DNA of 64,000 nucleotides from Halomonas denitrificans (GCA_019800895.1 JAHVKF010000002.1:434001-498000), one strand, 5' to 3'. Counted from the stretch's first letter, positions 1 through 8,958 are shown. Notes: generated by a model from the sequence alone, not told the origin. Program-made: numbers and translations.

Positions 1-1775
1 TGGTGCTGGACCTCGAGGTCGACCTCCGACGTCGCGTGCTCGACGGCCACGTCGTGCTCGACCTGGCCCCGGCCGACGGGGCCGCGGAGGGCGGTGTCCC
101 GGCCGAACGCATCGTGCTCGATACGCGGCAGATCGACATTCGGGACGTCAACCGCGTCGACGAGGACGGCACGCTGGAACCGCTTTCCTGGCGCCTCGAT
201 GAAGGCGACCCGGACCAGCCCTGGCTCGGCCGGCCGCTGGCCATCGCCCTGCCGTCGGGGGTCGACCGGGTCCGGATCGACTACACGACCTCGCCCGACG
301 CCTACGGCCTGCAGTGGCTCGACGGCCAGCAGACGCTGTCGGGCCAGCCGTTCCTGTTCTCGCAGTCGCAGCCGATCTTCGCCCGCACCTGGGTGCCGCT
401 GCAGGACACGCCCGGCGTTCGCTACACCTTCGACGCCACGATCCGCGTGCCGCGCGGGCTGATGGCGGTGATGGGCGCCGGCGGCAACCCCACCGGGCCG
501 TCGGCCGACGGCACCTACGAATTCTCCATGCCGCAGCCGATCCCGTCGTACCTGATGGCGATTGCCGTGGGCGAGCTCGAGTTCGAGGCCACCGGCCCGC
601 GCTCGGGCGTCTATGCGGAACCCTCGCTGCTGGATGCCGCGGTCGCGGAGTTCGGTGAACTCGAAGCGATGATCGACGTCGGCGAAGCGCTCTACGGCGA
701 CTACCGCTGGGACCGCTACGACCTGCTGATCCTGCCGCCGAGCTTCCCCTTCGGCGGCATGGAGAATCCGCGCCTGTCGTTCATCACGCCGACGGTGATC
801 GCCGGCGACCGATCGCTGACCGCGCTGATCGCCCACGAACTGGCCCACTCCTGGTCCGGCAACCTGGTCACCAACGCGGCGTGGCGGGACCTGTGGCTGA
901 ACGAAGGATTCACGACCTACTTCGAGTCGCGCATCGTCGAGAACCTCTACAGCGAGCGCCGGAAGAACATGGAAGGCACGCTGGACTACCGGAACCTGGA
1001 GGCGGAGCTGGCCGAGCTGTCGGACGCAGAACAGGTCCTGGCGCGCGACCTGGTCGGCCAGGACCCGGAGGCCTCGTTCACCGGCATCCCCTATGACAAG
1101 GGCCGGTTGTTCCTGCAGTGGCTCGAGGCGCGGGTCGGCCGGGAGGCCTTCGACGCCTTCCTGCGCGACTACTTCGACCACTTCGCATTCGAGTCGATCA
1201 CCACCGAGGACTTCCTGGCCTACCTCGAACGGACCCTGCTGGCCAAACACGGCGACGCGGTTTCGATGGAAGAGATCGAGGCCTGGATCTATGAACCCGG
1301 CCTGCCGAGCGACGCCGTCATCCCGGAATCGGATGCCTTCGAGATCGTCGACGACTACCGCCGGCAGTGGCTGGCCGGGGACATCGACCTGGCCGGGATT
1401 CCGACCGAGGACTGGACCGTCAGCGAGTGGCGCCAGTTCCTGCTCGGCCTCGGCGACCGCCTGGACCGCGAGCAGATGGCCGAGCTGGACGCGGCCTTCG
1501 ACCTGACCGGCACCGGCAACGTCGAGATTCTCTACCTCTGGCTGGTCCGCGCGATCGAGACCCGCTACGAGCCCGGCATCGAGCGCCTGGAGGACTTCCT
1601 CATCGAGGTCGGCCGCAACAAGTTCACCCGGCCGCTCTACGAGGAACTGGCCGCCACCGACTGGGGCCGCGACTGGGCCATCGAGGTCTACGAACGCGCC
1701 CGCCCCGGCTACCACCCCATGACCCGCGCCGCCGCCGAACGCGCGCTGGGGCTGGACGAGCCGCCGAGCGACTGA
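1..1775 (+). CDS. M1 family metallo-aminopeptidase, leukotriene A4 hydrolase-like (5' truncated)
   Basis: Zinc aminopeptidase that would remove N-terminal residues from peptides. The reading frame is open from the window edge, so the true start lies outside. Numbering from base 3, the exopeptidase motif GGMEN is at residues 251-255 and the zinc motif HELAH at 278-282, followed about 18 residues later by the glutamate of LNEGFTTYFE, the third zinc ligand. An N-terminal beta-domain precedes this and an all-helical C-terminal region follows, matching the leukotriene A4 hydrolase branch of M1 rather than the long PepN type. Whether it has a signal peptide cannot be seen. No operon partner is visible; a repeat-filled gap follows. 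The family is certain; the substrate is unknown. Confidence 0.9.
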   Translation, partial: VLDLEVDLRRRVLDGHVVLDLAPADGAAEGGVPAERIVLDTRQIDIRDVNRVDEDGTLEPLSWRLDEGDPDQPWLGRPLAIALPSGVDRVRIDYTTSPDAYGLQWLDGQQTLSGQPFLFSQSQPIFARTWVPLQDTPGVRYTFDATIRVPRGLMAVMGAGGNPTGPSADGTYEFSMPQPIPSYLMAIAVGELEFEATGPRSGVYAEPSLLDAAVAEFGELEAMIDVGEALYGDYRWDRYDLLILPPSFPFGGMENPRLSFITPTVIAGDRSLTALIAHELAHSWSGNLVTNAAWRDLWLNEGFTTYFESRIVENLYSERRKNMEGTLDYRNLEAELAELSDAEQVLARDLVGQDPEASFTGIPYDKGRLFLQWLEARVGREAFDAFLRDYFDHFAFESITTEDFLAYLERTLLAKHGDAVSMEEIEAWIYEPGLPSDAVIPESDAFEIVDDYRRQWLAGDIDLAGIPTEDWTVSEWRQFLLGLGDRLDREQMAELDAAFDLTGTGNVEILYLWLVRAIETRYEPGIERLEDFLIEVGRNKFTRPLYEELAATDWGRDWAIEVYERARPGYHPMTRAAAERALGLDEPPSD

Positions 1776-1812
1776 GTCCCAGGCCTTCGCGCACTTTGCG
1801 GCTTGCTCCTGA

Positions 1813-2243
1813 GGAGATGGGCGCAAAGGCGCGAAGGGGCAAAGAAACGCAAAGAGAAGCATGTTTTCTGTGGCGGGCGGCTCGGGTTTCCGGGCCTTGC
1901 CACGATGGGACAGCTTCTCCTTCCGGGGCGCCGCTCCCTAGATGACGGGCGCGAAGTGAAATGCAAGAACCATCTTGGAAAAACGCGCACTCCGCTGCGT
2001 GGTCTCGCTCAGCAATTCGATTCGTCACGCCTTTGACTTTCTTCCAGCTTAGTTCGCTTTTTCATCGCGCCTTCGCGTCTTCGCGTCTTCGCGTCTTCGC
2101 GCCCATCTTCTAAAGGCCGAAGCCTCGATCTGCGGACGCTCGCCAACTCGAGCTCGGGCACGCACCAGGGCAGGAGTTTCTTCCCCAAAGAGAATCTCTT
2201 CGCGTTTCTTCGCTCCTTCGCGCCTTTGCGTCCATCCTCTAGA
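1813..2243. repeat. Cluster 1 of 8-nt-periodic purine-rich repeat arms
   Basis: This 560-bp gap between the peptidase and sufT has no credible gene. It holds four arms of a degenerate GCGAAGAC/GCGCAAAG-type 8-mer: purine-rich as read at 1814-1859 and 1939-1957, pyrimidine-rich (inverted) at 2064-2112 and about 2190-2243. Arms end in an ATC(T/C)TCTA-like boundary. At 2071-2102 the 8-mer CTTCGCGT is repeated about four times in tandem. The stretch 2103-2160 is a reverse-complement relative of the spacer found between arms near 8340 and 8700. Open frames here have arginine-rich low-complexity translations and are not counted as genes. Confidence 0.75.
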
Positions 2244-2337
2244 GAACCGCCCCGAACACCAGACGAATCCCGGGAACGCAACGCCGAGGGCCGAATGCGT
2301 ACAATATTGGTCCTGAATCGAATTCCGAGTCTCGACG

Positions 2338-2889
2338 ATGTTCTCGCAGTCCTATGCCCCGGTGAAGTTCGAACGCGATGCCGACGTGGTGCTGATCCCC
2401 GACGGGCAGGTCCTCGAGCTGCCGGCCGGCACCACGGGCTACCTGACCCAGTCGCTGGGCGGCAGCTTCACGATCTACGTCGACGGTCGGCTGTTCCGGC
2501 TCGGCGGCGACGATGCCGACGCGATCGGCCGCGAGCCGCCGCCGCGGCCGGACCTGCCGGAAGGCGCGTCCGACGAGGATTTCGAGGCACTGGTCGTCAA
2601 GCAGCTCAAGACCTGCTACGACCCCGAGATCCCGATCAACATCGTCGACCTGGGCCTGGTCTACGAGGTCGACATCCAGCGCAATGCGGCCGGCAATCGC
2701 GAAATCTCCATCGCGATGACACTGACCGCCCCTGGCTGCGGCATGGGCGACTTCCTGGTCGATGACGTCCGCTCACGGCTGCTGATCATCCCGACCGTGG
2801 ACAAGGTCGACGTCGAACTGACCTTCGACCCGCCGTGGAACCAGGAGATGATGAGCGAGTCGGCCCGGCTCGACACCGGCATGTTCTGA
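2338..2889 (+). CDS. sufT: SufT-like Fe-S cluster assembly protein (DUF59/MIP18 family)
   Basis: A 183-residue cytoplasmic protein of the SufT type, an accessory factor for maturation of iron-sulfur proteins. The N-terminal 55 residues form the SufT extension (PDGQVLELPAGT). The DUF59 domain occupies about residues 78-175, with DPEIP at 95-99, VDLGLVYEV and the conserved cysteine 134 in TAPGCGMGDF. The length fits the family. It stands apart from any suf operon here. A TACAAT hexamer about 40 bp upstream could be its -10 box. The next gene begins only about 5 bp after its stop, suggesting co-transcription. The call is firm; the specific client proteins are unknown. Confidence 0.88.
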   Translation: MFSQSYAPVKFERDADVVLIPDGQVLELPAGTTGYLTQSLGGSFTIYVDGRLFRLGGDDADAIGREPPPRPDLPEGASDEDFEALVVKQLKTCYDPEIPINIVDLGLVYEVDIQRNAAGNREISIAMTLTAPGCGMGDFLVDDVRSRLLIIPTVDKVDVELTFDPPWNQEMMSESARLDTGMF

Positions 2890-2894
2890 CCGGC

Positions 2895-4151
2895 GTGGTC
2901 CGCACCCCCCGCCCCCGCCCCCGCCCCCGCCCAGAATCCACTTCCGATCGCCTGCGGGTCGTCGACGCCTTCCAGTTCCTCGGCTCGCCGGAGGGTATCC
3001 GTTGGGTTGCCGGCTTCTGGTTCGCCATCGTGTTCATCGAGGCGCTGGACCACGCGCCGATTCCGCTCGGCAGCCTCGCTGCCTTCCTGCTGCAGTTCGT
3101 CACCTGGTTCGTGCTGTACCGGGTCGCCAGCGAGGTCCTGCTCGACGCCGCGGCGGATACGCCGGGCCTGACCCGCAGCACCTTCGAGGGGGCCGACGGC
3201 CTGGCGTTCAAGCACGTTGCCCTCTGGCTGCTGGGTACGCTGGCGGTGGTCGCACTGATCCTGCGCTTCGGCACCGCCGGCGCCGTGCTCGGCGCCGCTG
3301 CGATGACCCTGATCCTGCCGGCCGCGACCATCCTGCTCACGCTGGGCCGCCAGCTGCTGATGGCGCTCTGGCCACCGGCCTGGCTACGATTGATCGACCG
3401 GATCGGCGTCCGCGACTACGCCCTGCTGTGCGGCGTCCTGGTCGGCACCGGCGCGCTCTACGCGGCCGTCAGTACGCTCGCGCAATCGATCCAGCCGGAC
3501 GGCTGGCTGGTGCCGATCGCCCAGTTCACCGTCTGGAGCTCCGGCGTGCTGGGCTGGTTCCACCTGGCCGGACGGGCCGTTGCGCTTCACCGCCACGAGC
3601 TCAACCTGGTCGAACCGGACGACGAACCCATTCCCCGGCCGGAGGCCTTCACCCGCGACCCCGAAGTCCTGTGGGACGAAATCCGGAATCGCGGCGGCTC
3701 GCGCGCGATGCACGCCGAGCTGGCCCGGCACCTTGCGCGCGACCCGGATCCATCGGCCGTGCGCGACCGCCGCATCGCGCATGGGCGGATGCATGTCGAG
3801 GCCCTGCTGCTGGCGTTCGAGGATCCGGTCGAAGCGGTCGACCGCGCGGCGGCGATGCTCGAGGTCGACCCGGGCTTCTGCCTGTCCGACGCGCCGAACC
3901 AGTTCGCGCTGTTCGAGGCGGCGTGCGAGCAACGGGTCAAGGGACCGGCGCTCCGCCTGGCCGAGAACTTTCTTGCGCGCTTTCCGAACTCGCCCCGCGC
4001 GCCGAAGGTCAAGCTGCGGGCCTGCGAGCTGATGGCCGACGACGAGTCCTCGCGGCGCGCGATCGCCGAGGCCTGGTACCGCGAACTCATGGTCGCCGAC
4101 CTCGCCGAACCCGAAGCCGAACGCCTCCGGGCGCTCAAGAGTGCCTACTGA
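2895..4151 (+). CDS. Polytopic membrane protein with C-terminal helical-repeat-like domain, unknown function
   Basis: No family is recognised. From a GTG start at 2895 the product is about 418 residues. A short Arg-Pro run is encoded by CCCCCG repeats at about 2905-2931. Several hydrophobic segments follow (around VAGFWFAIVFIEAL, ALWLLGTLAVVALIL and LLCGVLVGTGALYAAV), then a soluble region after about residue 245 rich in Ala/Arg/Glu helices that resembles tetratricopeptide-type repeats (residues about 310-400). An in-frame ATG at 2835 overlaps sufT and would add an unlikely basic leader, so the GTG just after sufT is preferred; the start remains uncertain. It is probably co-transcribed with sufT. 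Confidence 0.6.
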   Translation: MVRTPRPRPRPRPESTSDRLRVVDAFQFLGSPEGIRWVAGFWFAIVFIEALDHAPIPLGSLAAFLLQFVTWFVLYRVASEVLLDAAADTPGLTRSTFEGADGLAFKHVALWLLGTLAVVALILRFGTAGAVLGAAAMTLILPAATILLTLGRQLLMALWPPAWLRLIDRIGVRDYALLCGVLVGTGALYAAVSTLAQSIQPDGWLVPIAQFTVWSSGVLGWFHLAGRAVALHRHELNLVEPDDEPIPRPEAFTRDPEVLWDEIRNRGGSRAMHAELARHLARDPDPSAVRDRRIAHGRMHVEALLLAFEDPVEAVDRAAAMLEVDPGFCLSDAPNQFALFEAACEQRVKGPALRLAENFLARFPNSPRAPKVKLRACELMADDESSRRAIAEAWYRELMVADLAEPEAERLRALKSAY

Positions 4152-4186
4152 CAGGAGGCTTCGTCAGGATTCGGCGCCCGACTCTC

Positions 4187-4490
4187 CAGATGAACAGCGC
4201 GCAGACGCGAAGGCGCGAAGAGAAAGCCAATCTGTTCGAGGAAAACCGGGAACGTAATCGAAAGGCGGGGCTCGTCCGGACATCCCGACGATGCTCAGGG
4301 TGTTTCAAACCGCTTCTGCTTTTCCCTTCGCGCCTTTGCGTCTTCGCGCCCATCTTCCAAGGACCGGCGCCTGGGACGGTCACTCGTCCTCGCCGTCAGC
4401 AGAGCCCAGGTTCTTGAACCGCCCGCCACCGAAAAACGCTTCTCTTTGCGTTTCTTTGCTCCGCTGCGCCTTTGCGCCCATCATCTATAG
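4187..4490. repeat. Cluster 2 of 8-nt-periodic purine-rich repeat arms
   Basis: The 368-bp gap between two convergent genes holds one purine-rich arm (4187-4227) and two inverted, pyrimidine-rich arms (about 4318-4359 and 4438-4490). The first and second could pair into a long imperfect hairpin around a roughly 90-bp variable interior. The inverted arms end in CCATCTTCCA and CCATCATCTATAGG, matching the boundaries of the copies at 2.1 and 8.9 kb. No gene is seen. Confidence 0.75.
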
Positions 4491-4519
4491 GTCGCTGCCC
4501 CGAAAGGCCGATCGAAGCT

Positions 4520-4954
4520 CTATCGGCCGAACAGTCTGCCGGCCATGCCGAGGGCGCCGGAGAGCCCGCCGATGGCGTCGAGGCTGCCGCCGCTGGAGGC
4601 CTGGTCGACCATCTTCGGCACGGCGTGCTGCAGGCCCGACAGCGCGGTCCCCTCGTCCAGGCCGAGCTTGCCGGCGAAGCTGCGGATCGAATTCCGGCCG
4701 AACACCTCGACCAGCTGATCGGCATCGATGCCGTCGTTATCGCCATCGCCGAGCCAGGTCGTTGCCATCGCGGCAAGGCCGCTGCCCTTCATGCGCTCCA
4801 GCAGTGCGCCCAGGTCCACGTTGCGTCCCTCGCCCGGCAGCAGGCCGGCCAGGGCATCCATGATCGTGTCCAGCGACAGCGAACTGGTCACGCTGTCGGC
4901 GATGCCGGATTGAAACGCCTTGGCTCCCACCTTCAACAGTTCTTCGACATTCAT
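4520..4954 (-). CDS. YidB/DUF937 family protein
   Basis: A 144-residue protein of the YidB (DUF937) family, whose function is not established. It is alanine/glycine/leucine rich and ends in the typical glycine-rich tail (GGLSGALGMAGRLFGR). No signal peptide or membrane segment is evident. An acidic stretch GDGDNDGIDADQ near residues 70-81 resembles a short calcium-loop-like segment. A ribosome site AGGGACG lies just before the ATG. It follows apbE by 47 bp on the same strand and may be the last gene of the btuB-apbE unit. The family call is good; the role is unknown. Confidence 0.8.
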   Translation of the reverse strand: MNVEELLKVGAKAFQSGIADSVTSSLSLDTIMDALAGLLPGEGRNVDLGALLERMKGSGLAAMATTWLGDGDNDGIDADQLVEVFGRNSIRSFAGKLGLDEGTALSGLQHAVPKMVDQASSGGSLDAIGGLSGALGMAGRLFGR

Positions 4955-5001
4955 CGGTCGTCCCTCGTTGGGTGCGTACCGTCAGCCGGCACGACTTCAT
5001 T

Positions 5002-6030
5002 CTACGGCGAGCGGGTCTCCGCCGTGATGGCCTCGGTGGCGTGCACGCGACCCTCCGCGTCGACCACCAACGCGCGCTCCAGCGACATCGAATCGGCGAC
5101 CATGCGCCATGCGCCGATCCCGGCGACGACCAGCGCCGTCGCACCCGCGTCGGCGCGAAGGGGATCGGCGTGGATCACCGTGGCCTGGATGACCTCATCG
5201 ACCGGCCGGCCGGTGAAGGGATCGAGGATGTGCGCGTACCGCTCGCCGTCGAACTCGCCGTAGCGGTAGTCGTTGCCCGACGTGAACACCGCCACCGGCT
5301 CACGCACCTCCAGCGTGGTCAGCACGCCGCCGGCGGGGTTGCGGACACCGACGCGCCAGGGTCGGTCGGTCGCGCCGCAGACCATCACGTCGCCCCCGGC
5401 ATCGATCAGCGCGTCGGTGATCTCGACGCTCGCCAGCAGTTCGCAGGCGCGCTTGACCGCCAGCCCCTTGGCAATGCCGCTGAAATCCAGGCGCACGCCC
5501 CGCTTGAGCGAGCGAACACTGCGCCCGTCGACGGCCAGGGAGCGCATGCCGGGCTGCCAGGCCAGCGCGTCGGCGATCGCCTCATCGGAGGGCGGCGGCT
5601 CGGTCAGCGGATACTCGGAGGTGTGGAAGCCCCACAGGCGGACCAGCTCGCCGATGGCCGGGTTGAACCGGCCCATCGATTCGGCTTCCAGCTGCACGCT
5701 GACCCGGACCAGCTCGGCCAGGTCGGGGGTGGTGACCTTTCGGCCGCCGCGCAGCAGGGCGTCGTTGAGTTCCGCCAGCGCGCCCGGCTCCCAGGGGTGC
5801 CATTCGCGGTGCATGCGCTGGAACTCGGGGCCGAGAAGCCGGAAGGCGCTGGCCGCATGCTCGTCGCTGACGCCCCGCACCTGGACCCGGACCTCGGTGC
5901 CGAACACGAAGTAGGTCGCATCGTGGTCACCGATCGGCGCGCAGCCCGCAAGCAGCACGCCGACCAGCGTCAGCAGCCGCGGCAGCGCCCCGGGCCGGCC
6001 GGACGACCCGGCCCGCCGGGTTCCCGGCAC
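5002..6030 (-). CDS. apbE: ApbE-type FAD:protein FMN transferase, lipoprotein
   Basis: Covalently attaches FMN from FAD to threonine residues of exported redox proteins (for example Rnf or Nqr subunits) in the periplasm. From a GTG at 6030 the product is 342 residues, with a hydrophobic leader and the lipobox LAGC (Cys30), so it should be a lipoprotein. The signature FSGIAKGLAV and a GGDV motif lie in the usual order, and the metal-binding region SGNDYRYG...AHILDPFTG is intact. The GTG sits 4 bp after the btuB stop, so the two are co-transcribed under the B12 riboswitch. A longer frame extends upstream inside btuB but lacks a leader-like start, so GTG 6030 is chosen. Confidence 0.87.
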   Translation of the reverse strand: MPGTRRAGSSGRPGALPRLLTLVGVLLAGCAPIGDHDATYFVFGTEVRVQVRGVSDEHAASAFRLLGPEFQRMHREWHPWEPGALAELNDALLRGGRKVTTPDLAELVRVSVQLEAESMGRFNPAIGELVRLWGFHTSEYPLTEPPPSDEAIADALAWQPGMRSLAVDGRSVRSLKRGVRLDFSGIAKGLAVKRACELLASVEITDALIDAGGDVMVCGATDRPWRVGVRNPAGGVLTTLEVREPVAVFTSGNDYRYGEFDGERYAHILDPFTGRPVDEVIQATVIHADPLRADAGATALVVAGIGAWRMVADSMSLERALVVDAEGRVHATEAITAETRSP

Positions 6031-6034
6031 CGTC

Positions 6035-7837
6035 TCAACGGCGCCAGGCGAGCGCGACGAACACGCGCCGATCCGGCGCGTTGAAGCCGAGCAGCGGCTC
6101 GTAGTCTTCGTCGGCCAGGTTGTCAATTCGCACCTCCGCGCGCCAGTCGGTTCCGAGCGCGATCGATCCGCGCAGGTTGACCAGCGTATACGAATCGAGC
6201 GTCACGCCGCCGACGTCGAGCCGCTCACCCACGTGGACCAGTTCGGCGCCGAGCCGGTGGCCGGTCGCCGACCGCCAGCCACCGGACCAGGCGTACTTGC
6301 TTTCCGCCCGGCGCAGCAGATCGCGGCCGGCATCGAGGTCTTCCGGGTCCTGCCAGGTGGCGCTGGCTTCGCTCCAGAACCGGTCGCCGCTGAATCGATG
6401 GGTCAGCTCGACGCCCCGGATTCGGGCTTCCTTGATGTTGATCGCGCGGAAATCCTCGCCGGAGAAATCGATCAGGTCGTCGATGCGGTTCCGATACGCG
6501 CTCAGGGTGACGAGCTGGCGCGCGGTCGGGCGCCAGTCGGCTCCGGCTTCGACGGACCAGGATCGCTCCGGATCGAGATCCGGGTTGCCGGCGAACAGGC
6601 CGCCGAAACCCGGCGAATAGAGCTGGCTGAAGGTCGGCGCCCGGAAGCCGCGTCCGGTCGAGGCGAACACTCGCCAGGCGTCGGAAACCCGCCAATCGAC
6701 GGCCGCATTGCCGGTCAGCTCGGTGCCGAACTCGCTGTCGTGGTCGGCGCGCAGCGCCGCTTCCCAGCCCAGGCGTGCGCCGCCTTCGATGCCCGTGAAC
6801 AGGCCGACGTTGGTGCGCGTCTCTTCCCATTGCCCGCCGGACTCGCCGTCCTCGCGCCAGGCATCGGCACCGACGCGCCACGTCGCGGCGCCGATCGCGC
6901 GCTCGCCGCGGGCATCGAACTGGACCCGATCGGTCGCGACCTCGCTGCCGCCGAACGGGTTCTCGGTATCCAGGTCGTCGCTCAGCGCGCCGGCACCGAT
7001 CCGCGCCGTCCAGTCGCCGAGCGCCAGCTCGCGGACGTCCAGCCGCAGAGATGCATTCGTGAATTCGCTCACGCCCTGGTCGAACTCGACCTCGCCGTCG
7101 GCGACCCGGCCCCGCCATTCCACCCGGCTCGCGCCCAGGGCGTGGCGTCCGCCCAGCGCGGCCGATCGATTCTCGAAGCCGTCGTCGTCGGGATCGAAGC
7201 CGAAGCCGTTCTCGTTCTGGGCGGAAAAGCCGTCGACGTCCCGCCACGACGCGGTCAGATCGAAGGCGTTGCGCGCATCTCCGACGCCGAGCGCCACGCT
7301 GGCGGAACGATCGTCGTCGCTGCCGTAGACGACCCGGGCAGACGGTCCGTCCGGCCGCCGCGTAAAGATCTGGATCACCCCGCCGATCGCGTCGGAGCCC
7401 CACTGTGCCGCCCGCGGGCCACGGACGATCTCGATCCGCTCGATCAGGGCGGGATCCAGGATCTCCCAGGTGAACGCGCCGGTCCCGCTGGCCGCGACGC
7501 GCACGCCATCGATCAGCACCAGCACGTGATTCGAATTCGCACCGCGCAGGAACACGCTGGTCTGGCCGCCCGCGCCGCCGTTACGAGCCAGGTCGATCCC
7601 TGCTTCGAGGCGCAGCAGCTCGACCAGGTCCGGGGCCTGGGCGGCCTCGATGCGCTCGCGCGTGATGACGCTGACCCGGGCCGGCACGTCGGTCGTGCGC
7701 TGCTCGGTGCGGTTGGCCGTCACGACCACGGGATCGATCTCGATCGCGGTCTCGGCAACCGACGAGAAGGGTGCCGCGATGGAGGCGGCCGTGAGGAACA
7801 GGGCCGCGCGGGCCCGGCAAGGGGTTCTCGGATTCAT
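6035..7837 (-). CDS. btuB: TonB-dependent vitamin B12 outer-membrane receptor
   Basis: A 600-residue outer-membrane beta-barrel that imports cobalamins with TonB energy. A signal peptide (residues about 1-28) is followed by the TonB box DPVVVTA at 35-41, a plug domain (GIDLARNGGAGGQTSVFLRG..., VLVLIDGVRV, IERIEIVRGP) and a 22-strand-type barrel. The ATG at 7837 has an AGGAGA ribosome site. The gene lies directly behind a cobalamin riboswitch, which specifies the substrate. The last residues are ALAWRR; most such barrels end in an aromatic residue, so the terminal Arg-Arg is slightly unusual. The call is strong because receptor and riboswitch agree. Confidence 0.92.
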   Translation of the reverse strand: MNPRTPCRARAALFLTAASIAAPFSSVAETAIEIDPVVVTANRTEQRTTDVPARVSVITRERIEAAQAPDLVELLRLEAGIDLARNGGAGGQTSVFLRGANSNHVLVLIDGVRVAASGTGAFTWEILDPALIERIEIVRGPRAAQWGSDAIGGVIQIFTRRPDGPSARVVYGSDDDRSASVALGVGDARNAFDLTASWRDVDGFSAQNENGFGFDPDDDGFENRSAALGGRHALGASRVEWRGRVADGEVEFDQGVSEFTNASLRLDVRELALGDWTARIGAGALSDDLDTENPFGGSEVATDRVQFDARGERAIGAATWRVGADAWREDGESGGQWEETRTNVGLFTGIEGGARLGWEAALRADHDSEFGTELTGNAAVDWRVSDAWRVFASTGRGFRAPTFSQLYSPGFGGLFAGNPDLDPERSWSVEAGADWRPTARQLVTLSAYRNRIDDLIDFSGEDFRAINIKEARIRGVELTHRFSGDRFWSEASATWQDPEDLDAGRDLLRRAESKYAWSGGWRSATGHRLGAELVHVGERLDVGGVTLDSYTLVNLRGSIALGTDWRAEVRIDNLADEDYEPLLGFNAPDRRVFVALAWRR

Positions 7838-7975
7838 GCGTTGGTCTCCTGGCGCACGCCCGCGCCGATCGGGCCGCGGCAGCGCTGGGAGACCTCGGGT
7901 GCCGCCCGGTCGATCGATCACCGGCCGGCGCACCTGCGTCCCCCGGCCACCCTCCGCGGCGGGTCCACAATCGTT

Positions 7976-8190
7976 CCGAGGCCGGTCTCCTGGCTTCCAG
8001 CGGGCCTTGCGGCCGCGGCTCGACCCCTTCCCGGCGTCGGACGCCAGTGGTTTGCCGATCGACTCGCCCGCGCGATCCGAAGATCGTGCGGCGCCGGTTC
8101 ACAGTTGCGGGGGCAGCGCCGGACTTGCACCGGCTTCCCGTTTCACCCCACGGGGTCTGGACGACCCCGCGGGACACCTGGAACCTACGA
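7976..8190 (-). ncRNA. Cobalamin (AdoCbl) riboswitch
   Basis: On the minus strand the stretch reads as a classic B12 riboswitch: a 5' part around 8179-8190, the GGTGCAAGTCCGGCGCTGCC core near 8125, CCGCAACTGTGAA next to it, a CCACTGG element near 8050, and the B12 box AGCCAGGAGACCGGCC at 7980-7995. It ends about 138 nt before the btuB ATG. No T-rich terminator is seen between it and the gene, so control of translation initiation is more likely than attenuation (inference). Confidence 0.95.
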
Positions 8191-8219
8191 TTGCCCTGAT
8201 TCCCTCCAGGACGGCGACG

Positions 8220-8225
8220 AGTATA
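8220..8225 (-). promoter_or_regulatory. Predicted -10 box of the btuB riboswitch transcript
   Basis: On the minus strand the hexamer TATACT lies about 30 bp upstream of the first conserved riboswitch bases, correctly placed to start the leader. No good -35 hexamer is visible 17 bp upstream. Confidence 0.45.
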
Positions 8226-8264
8226 GCGCCGCGATCCGGGCCTCGCTCGATTTCGGGGCCGGTT

Positions 8265-8470
8265 CCGTAGAGGATGGACGCAAAGGCGCCAAGGAGCGAA
8301 GGAACGCCAAGAGAAACTTCATAAGAAGACCAACGGTCGAAGGCCGTGCCCGAGTTCGCTGCTGCTCGCGTCCGGAGTTCGAGGCCCCGGCCTTGAGATG
8401 ATTGGCGCGAAGACGCCAAGAGGCCAAGAGGCCAAGAGGCCAAGAGGCCAAGAGGCCAAGAGAAAGGCTA
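8265..8470. repeat. Cluster 3 repeat: two purine-rich arms around a conserved core, with an 8-bp microsatellite
   Basis: Arm one (about 8267-8318) begins TAGAGGATGGACGCAAAGG. The core (about 8342-8396) is nearly the same as 8698-8753. Arm two begins AGATGATTGGCGCGAAG at about 8397. Arm two contains a tandem array of the 8-mer CCAAGAGG starting at 8416, 8424, 8432, 8440, 8448 and 8456, which shows the unit length of this repeat family. No gene is seen; the Arg/Lys-rich open frames are artefacts of the repeat. Confidence 0.8.
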
Positions 8471-8554
8471 AAGCAGAACGATGAATGGAAAAGAAGTCTC
8501 GGCTCCTGAATTCAGCAAGCGAGTTTCAATGCTGGAAATTCTTTTCCCAAAGCA

Positions 8555-8932
8555 GCCTTTTCTCTTTGCGCCTTCGCGTCTTCGCGCCCGTCTTCTGGTG
8601 AACGGCTTGAACAGCGCTTCGGCCTTTAGAGGATGGACGCAATGGCGCGAAGGGGCGAAGGAACGCCAAGAGAAACTGAAGAAAAACCAACGGCCAAACG
8701 CCGTGCCCGAGTTCGCTGCTGCTTGCGCCCGGAGTTCGAGGCCTCGGCCCTTAGATGATTTGCGCGAAGACGCGAAGGCGCGAAGAGAAAAGCGGTTTGA
8801 AGGAAAGAAGGAACCTGGGCAGGGCTCCAAGCTGGTCCTTGCAACTCAAGAGCCGAGGCACGCTTTTTCTGTTCTCCTTTCGATTCTGTTTTTCTCTTTG
8901 CGCCTTCGCGTCTTCGCGCCAATCATCTAGGG
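8555..8932. repeat. Cluster 4: the most complete copy of the purine-rich repeat element
   Basis: An inverted arm at about 8557-8599 is followed by a forward arm (8625-8677, TAGAGGATGGACGCAATGG), the core (about 8698-8753), a second forward arm (8754-8795, AGATGATTTGCGCGAAGAC) and an inverted arm (8888-8930) ending CAATCATCTAGG. The last two arms are near-perfect reverse complements flanking about 90 bp of variable sequence, so the transcript could fold into a long hairpin. The core and forward arms match cluster 3 at about 90% by eye. Confidence 0.8.
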
Positions 8933-8958
8933 GCCGCACCCCAAGCCATCTGTCAGAC

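Noticed and set aside
8481-8930. Open frames with Arg/Lys-rich or Ser/Phe/Arg-rich products in the repeat regions at 1.8-2.3, 4.2-4.5 and 8.2-9.1 kb
   Set aside because: All are translations of the 8-mer repeats (RREGAK, LRVFA and similar) on both strands, with no ribosome sites or domains.
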